Assembly: GCA_043801115.1 (NCBI GenBank)
Contig: JAZDMJ010000039.1
Span: 1-8,637, forward strand
Reading direction: 5' to 3'
DNA length: 8,637 nt
DNA from: CAZHUN01 sp043801115
Lineage (GTDB): Archaea > Iainarchaeota > Iainarchaeia > Iainarchaeales > UBA10191
Shown here: positions 5,520 through 8,637 of the stretch, in pieces
Layout of the letters: the number at the start of each line of letters is the position of its first letter
How positions within the stretch are numbered: position 1 is the stretch's first letter
Notes under the pieces: model-generated
What the model was told of the DNA's origin: nothing
Database searches by the model: none
The model's input: only the letters and a program-made list of their open reading frames with translations
Made by a program: the position numbers and the translations under genes

Positions 5520-6293
5520 ATGGAGCGAATTCGCGGAATCAACAAAGCCAAAAGCCAGCAAGTGCTTCCATTCATGAAAGCGCGAAAGGGAAACAAAAGT
5601 CAGACCCCGCTCGTGGATGTTGAAGTGAACCAAAAACCCGGCTCGAAGCCCGGACAATTGAAATTGTTCGAAACAGAACCGAAAAACAAGTACAAATATC
5701 CTTTGTTCGAATTGGAGCGCCCGAAAGGGCCCCGAGTGTTGGAACGGCTTTCTTCCCTCCCCGCCAACGAGGTCAAAACCGAGCGGGAAAACGCGGTATT
5801 TGTCACATACCAATACGATTTTTTCCGCGCTCCGGGCTTCAAAGAAAAATTCGCCGAAAAACGCAGCCAGACGCGGGGAGAATACGATGGAAACGTGCAC
5901 AGTTTCGAATTGTGGCAGGAAAAATCGAAAATCGCCACGGCCGAATTGTGGACGCTAAAAGAAGCCGCAGGACTGCTGCAAATTCCCCTCGAACGCTTGC
6001 AAAAACTGTCGAACGGAAAAAAGTGCCTCTTTTTGAACTGCACCGCCGACAAAATTTTCCTGAACTCGCGAAAACTGCAAAGCGCAAACATTCTCGAAAC
6101 CCTTGCAAACGATTTGCAAGCGCTCGCAAAAAGCGAAAAAACCGAACGACTCGTATCGGTCACATTTCCAGGACACCAAAACAAGTTCTTGAAAGAGCTA
6201 AACCGCATGCGGGAAAAAGCACTGCGAAAGCTCGAATTCAAGCCCACGCGCTTTCCAGACAACCCAAACGTGCACTGGGCCAAAGACATCTAG
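5520..6293 (+). CDS. hypothetical basic protein, unrecognised
   Basis: I do not recognise this 257-residue protein. The ATG at 5520 lies 21 bases after the tRNA-Thr; the frame stays open further upstream but that part lies inside the tRNA gene and is not expected to be coding. The first 60 residues are basic and low in hydrophobics (KARKGNKSQ, QKPGSKPGQLKLFE), probably disordered. Residues 92-135 contain a compact patch (VFVTYQYDFF, EYDGNVHSFELW). Residues 142-168 (ELWTLKEAAGLLQIPLERLQ and following) resemble an excisionase/MerR-like helix-turn-helix opening, which hints at DNA or RNA binding. A helical K/R-rich region (220-240) ends in a polar tail. No membrane segment or catalytic motif is visible. 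No TATA box sits 27 bases upstream, so it may be expressed by read-through from the tRNA and freed by tRNA 3' processing. The coding style (GAAA-rich, purine-rich) matches its neighbours, so it is probably a real gene. Confidence 0.75.
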   Translation: MERIRGINKAKSQQVLPFMKARKGNKSQTPLVDVEVNQKPGSKPGQLKLFETEPKNKYKYPLFELERPKGPRVLERLSSLPANEVKTERENAVFVTYQYDFFRAPGFKEKFAEKRSQTRGEYDGNVHSFELWQEKSKIATAELWTLKEAAGLLQIPLERLQKLSNGKKCLFLNCTADKIFLNSRKLQSANILETLANDLQALAKSEKTERLVSVTFPGHQNKFLKELNRMREKALRKLEFKPTRFPDNPNVHWAKDI

Positions 6294-6334
6294 TGTCGAA
6301 ACCACCCGCCGCCAAACCGACGATTGTCGAAAGC

Positions 6335-6341
6335 TTTTTAA
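6335..6341 (+). promoter_or_regulatory. TATA-like box of the XRE-type regulator gene
   Basis: TTTTTAA is centred about 37 bases before the ATG at 6375, predicting a leader of about ten bases. That leader would hold GAGG (6365-6368), six bases before the ATG, as a weak ribosome binding site. This differs from the leaderless arrangement of the other promoters in the window. Confidence 0.45.
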
Positions 6342-6374
6342 GGAAGGAGAAACACAGTAGTTTCGAGGATTGGA

Positions 6375-7079
6375 ATGGCTGAAAAGTTGCAAACCACGAT
6401 TGCTGGCGAAATCTGCCTCTCGAAAGAGCCTGGAGGGAGCATGAAAAAATGGCGCGAAATTTTCGGCATTTCCCAAACCGAACTCGCCGAGCATTTGAAA
6501 GTTTCTTCCAGCACAATCTCCGACTATGAAGGCGGGCGGAGAAAGAGCCCCGGAATCGCCGTCATCGCGCGCCTGGTCGACGCGCTCATTGCAATTGATT
6601 TGAAACGGGGCGGAAAAATCACCAAACAGCTCGAAAAGGATTTCAAACCCAAGGAAGAAATTTTCAACACGCACGAATTTTTCGCGGCCGTCAACGGAAA
6701 AGCGTTCGCGGACAAAATCGGCGCCGAAGCCGTGGCCAACGGAGCGAGATTGAAAGAAATGCAAATCTACGGCTACACGCTCATTGACTCTTTCAAAGTC
6801 ATCATCGACGTTCCCGTGCACGAGTACATGCAATTGTACGGAAAAACGCCCGAACGCGCGCTCATCTTCACGCAAGTGGAAAACGGAAGAAGCCCGCTCA
6901 TTGCAGTAAAAGTGGGAAGGTTTTCAACGGACATGCGGCCTGCAATCGTCGTACTGCACGGTCCCGACAAAGTGGACCCCGTCGCCATCAAAATCGCGGA
7001 AAGCGAAAAAATTCCCCTGCTCGTAACCAAAAAGCCCATCGAAGAAATCCAAAACGCGTTGAAAGAATTCGAAGCCTAA
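6375..7079 (+). CDS. archaeal XRE-family transcriptional regulator with conserved C-terminal domain (COG1709-like)
   Basis: The 234-residue protein starts with a short conserved lead (IAGEICLSKEPG, 9-20). A classic XRE helix-turn-helix follows at residues 24-74: MKKWREIFGISQTELAEHLK, then VSSSTISDYEGGRRKSPG. Residues about 80-95 are a linker. The C-terminal domain (100-230) contains YGYTLIDSF (132-140), ERALIFTQVENGRSPLIAVK (160-179), RPAIVVLHGPDKVDPVAIKIA (188-208) and IPLLVTKKPIEEI (213-225). This looks like a ligand-sensing or dimerisation fold. The whole layout matches a widespread archaeal regulator group that I associate with COG1709, from memory. Target genes are unknown; autoregulation is common in XRE proteins. 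The last gene on the plus strand before a convergent radical SAM gene, whose stop is 13 bases away. Confidence 0.88.
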   Translation: MAEKLQTTIAGEICLSKEPGGSMKKWREIFGISQTELAEHLKVSSSTISDYEGGRRKSPGIAVIARLVDALIAIDLKRGGKITKQLEKDFKPKEEIFNTHEFFAAVNGKAFADKIGAEAVANGARLKEMQIYGYTLIDSFKVIIDVPVHEYMQLYGKTPERALIFTQVENGRSPLIAVKVGRFSTDMRPAIVVLHGPDKVDPVAIKIAESEKIPLLVTKKPIEEIQNALKEFEA

Positions 7080-7105
7080 AAAATTACAGGCACTACGATT
7101 TAGTG
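7078..7105 (-). terminator. possible terminator of the radical SAM gene
   Basis: On the minus strand the hairpin CACTA-AATCG-TAGTG (7105-7091) includes the stop codon and is followed, after a seven-base spacer, by six T (plus-strand A at 7078-7083). The T-run overlaps the stop codon of the convergent XRE gene. The T6 run alone could stop archaeal polymerase; the hairpin role is uncertain. Confidence 0.4.
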
Positions 7106-8136
7106 ACAACAAGAGGGGGCCGAACTTGGGCATAACAATCACTCCTGTCAGCCTCCCAAAATATTTTGTTTATTTCTTCGTCATTAAGTTCAAGCATGTT
7201 GCCCCCACGGTATTTGCCAATGAATAAATCCATCAAGAAATGGCAAGGGGTAACGGGCCAGTATGTTCCCTTTTCATCAACTTTTTTTACGGCGCTTATC
7301 GCAAAGTAATACAAACCAGCAGGGCATATCAATTGCTCATCAGGAGTTATGTGCCTTGAAACCATTTGCTTCTTTTCCGCACGCAATGGAAAAAGACCCA
7401 ACACGCCCGGAGTGTGAATAACAAGTTCGTTTTTGCTATATTTTTTTTTCAATTCAGTCACTTTCTCCACAAGATACTCCCGTTCACTCTGGCTTAGCGC
7501 CATGGAATCATTAATCCCCCCTTGCGCAGTAAACGGTATAAAACGCAACACGTCTGCCTTGTGCCTTCGCGCTTCCTCGCAAATGTCATCCAAAAATGGA
7601 AGGCTATTTTTGGTGACAATAGTCGATAACTGGAGTACAAACGGAAAAGGATGCGCTTTGATTGCGCGAATTCCCAAACCAATTAAGTCACGTTTAAGCG
7701 AAAGATGCATTATGTTGGTTTCAGTAGAAGGATTTGACCTAAACGGATACGTTATTACAATATTTGAGACCTCATTTTCCGCGAGCAGGTCAAGTCTTTC
7801 CGGGTGCTGTCCAAGAACAATCCCGTTTGTAAGGATTGTTTTATCCCTCGTGAGTTTGAGCAAAGGAATATAGGCGGGATTTAGAAGCAGTTCTGTTCCC
7901 CTGATTATTACCCTGAATTCTTTAACCAGTTCTTTTACATCCCGAAATGCATCTGCAGGGTCAATTATTCCCCTCTCCAACTTTTGTGCATTCTCTCCAG
8001 CACCCGCATAACACTTGAAACATTTAGCATTGCATGTGTTTGGCCCTTCTTGGACAAAATAAGCGATAGTCCCCCGTTTTCCTCTCAGACCCTCGAAGAA
8101 ACTTACCCTCTTTATTTCCCTTTGTTTAGAATCCAT
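7093..8136 (-). CDS. radical SAM enzyme with SPASM/twitch-like C-terminal region
   Basis: Starting from the ATG at 8136 this is a 347-residue protein; an in-frame TTG one codon earlier is the alternative. Residue numbers here use the ATG as 1. The CNAKCFKC motif (35-42) is the CxxxCxxC signature that holds the SAM-binding [4Fe-4S] cluster. RGTELLLNP (79-87) occupies the position of the GGE-type SAM-contact motif, and TILTNGI (100-106) is a typical second strand. The C-terminal part has CPAG (271-274), TPCHF (296-300), a GNMLELNDEEINKIFW stretch (312-327) and a late Cys at 334. This resembles a SPASM or twitch domain for an auxiliary cluster but with fewer cysteines than a full SPASM set. Such enzymes often modify peptides or other enzymes; the substrate is unknown and no precursor peptide is seen nearby. 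Divergent from a TrmB-type regulator, with a shared candidate operator. Base composition looks more AT-rich than the genes to the left. Confidence 0.87.
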   Translation of the reverse strand: MDSKQREIKRVSFFEGLRGKRGTIAYFVQEGPNTCNAKCFKCYAGAGENAQKLERGIIDPADAFRDVKELVKEFRVIIRGTELLLNPAYIPLLKLTRDKTILTNGIVLGQHPERLDLLAENEVSNIVITYPFRSNPSTETNIMHLSLKRDLIGLGIRAIKAHPFPFVLQLSTIVTKNSLPFLDDICEEARRHKADVLRFIPFTAQGGINDSMALSQSEREYLVEKVTELKKKYSKNELVIHTPGVLGLFPLRAEKKQMVSRHITPDEQLICPAGLYYFAISAVKKVDEKGTYWPVTPCHFLMDLFIGKYRGGNMLELNDEEINKIFWEADRSDCYAQVRPPLVVTKS

Positions 8137-8160
8137 CAAGTAATACTTCTTTTGCCAAAC

Positions 8161-8168
8161 TATTTATT
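8161..8168 (-). promoter_or_regulatory. TATA box of the radical SAM gene
   Basis: On the minus strand AATAAATA is centred about 28 bases before the ATG at 8136, consistent with a leaderless transcript and favouring that ATG, although the TTG at 8139 is also within range. Confidence 0.6.
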
Positions 8169-8174
8169 CTCTAG

Positions 8175-8194
8175 TTGTCTAAATATAGAGACAA
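8175..8194. promoter_or_regulatory. palindromic operator candidate between divergent radical SAM and TrmB-like genes
   Basis: TTGTCT (8175-8180) and AGACAA (8189-8194) are perfect inverted half-sites around an eight-base AT-rich centre; 16 of 20 positions are symmetric. The palindrome is centred about 20 and 24 bases from the two flanking TATA boxes, so a bound dimer could block both promoters. The adjacent TrmB-type regulator is the obvious candidate to bind it. Confidence 0.5.
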
Positions 8195-8204
8195 AAATAC
8201 AAAG

Positions 8205-8212
8205 TATTATAA
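8205..8212 (+). promoter_or_regulatory. TATA box of the TrmB-like regulator gene
   Basis: TATTATAA is centred about 26 bases before the ATG at 8235, with the purine-rich ACAAAG just upstream. This predicts a leaderless mRNA and supports that start over the out-of-frame ATG at 8212. Confidence 0.65.
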
Positions 8213-8234
8213 TGAATAAAAACCAAAGTAGGAT

Positions 8235-8637
8235 ATGGAAACGGCCGTACTGCAACGCCTAGGATTATCTGACTCAGACACCAAAGTATACTTGTCTCTG
8301 CTTCGTCTTGGGGCCGCCTACGTGACACAGATTGCGGAAGATTCAGGAGTACATCGAACAAACATTTACAGCATATTAGACAAACTTAAGTCCATGGGCC
8401 TTGTCAGCGACTTTCTCGAAGGAAACAAGCGCAAATTCAAAGTCACAGATCCTGAAAACTTGCTCAACTATTTGCGAGAAAGCGAGGTGGCAGTGAAGAA
8501 TTTACTTGGCGATTTGAAAAAAATACAAGAAACAGTCAAAGAAAAAGTGGAAGTCGAAGTGTTGCGCGGCGAGAAAGGAATGAAATCAGCGTTTAAAGAC
8601 ATCATACGGGAAAAAAAAGAAGTGGCCGGTTTTGGCA
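8235..8637 (+). CDS. TrmB-family transcriptional regulator, 3' end outside the window
   Basis: The visible 134 residues run off the right edge with no stop. Residues 1-75 form the TrmB-type winged helix: LQRLGLSDSDTKVYLSLLRL (6-25), VTQIAEDSGVHRTNIYSILD (30-49), LKSMGLVSDF (51-60) and the wing GNKRKFKVTDP (63-73). A coiled-coil dimerisation helix follows at about 76-107 (YLRESEVAVKNLLGDLKKIQ and on). The sequence then enters the start of the usual effector domain (VEVLRGEKGMKSAFKDII, 107-124). TrmB regulators bind sugars or other small molecules and repress or activate neighbouring genes. It diverges from the radical SAM gene, with a palindrome between them, so it probably controls itself and that enzyme. 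In the visible part three of six Ile codons are ATA, a codon that looks rare in the upstream genes. Confidence 0.9.
   Translation, partial: METAVLQRLGLSDSDTKVYLSLLRLGAAYVTQIAEDSGVHRTNIYSILDKLKSMGLVSDFLEGNKRKFKVTDPENLLNYLRESEVAVKNLLGDLKKIQETVKEKVEVEVLRGEKGMKSAFKDIIREKKEVAGFG

Noticed and set aside
6198..6875. 225-residue antisense frame across the orphan gene end and the XRE gene
   Set aside because: It runs through a promoter and a conserved HTH gene; the composition is typical of a codon-bias shadow.

Overview
The window comes from an archaeon. The evidence is a Nop5-fibrillarin box C/D RNP gene pair, an alpha2-type glycyl-tRNA synthetase with zinc knuckles, a tRNA gene with a bulge-helix-bulge (BHB) intron and no encoded CCA, TrmB-type and archaeal XRE-type regulators, and TATA boxes placed about 26-28 bases before start codons. 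Compact spacing, a shortened Nop5 and a short orphan gene would fit a small-genome (DPANN-like) lineage, but that placement is only an inference.

Left block (105-2220, minus strand): a tight operon of nop5, fibrillarin and a membrane CTP-dependent lipid/polyprenol kinase-like protein, with 1-base and 0-base gaps. The Nop5 is unusual because it lacks the N-terminal domain that normally docks fibrillarin. The operon diverges from a 500-residue surface lipoprotein gene (2324-3826, plus). That protein looks like a clan GH-A glycoside hydrolase with both catalytic glutamates replaced. The promoter region between the two transcription units holds two TTTAAA boxes and a nested inverted repeat.

Centre (3860-7079, plus strand): glycyl-tRNA synthetase; an intron-containing tRNA-Thr(CGT); then, 21 bases after the tRNA, an unrecognised basic protein of 257 residues; then an archaeal XRE-type regulator with a conserved C-terminal domain.

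Right block (7093-8637): a minus-strand radical SAM enzyme with a SPASM-like C-terminal region diverges from a TrmB-type regulator that runs off the window end. A 20-base imperfect palindrome lies between their two TATA boxes and is a natural operator candidate. This block looks more AT-rich than the rest and may be an acquired regulator-enzyme pair. Its substrate is not evident from the window.

Five protein genes have a TATA-like box centred about 25-29 bases before the start codon, which predicts leaderless mRNAs. No CRISPR array, insertion sequence, rRNA gene or replication origin was seen.
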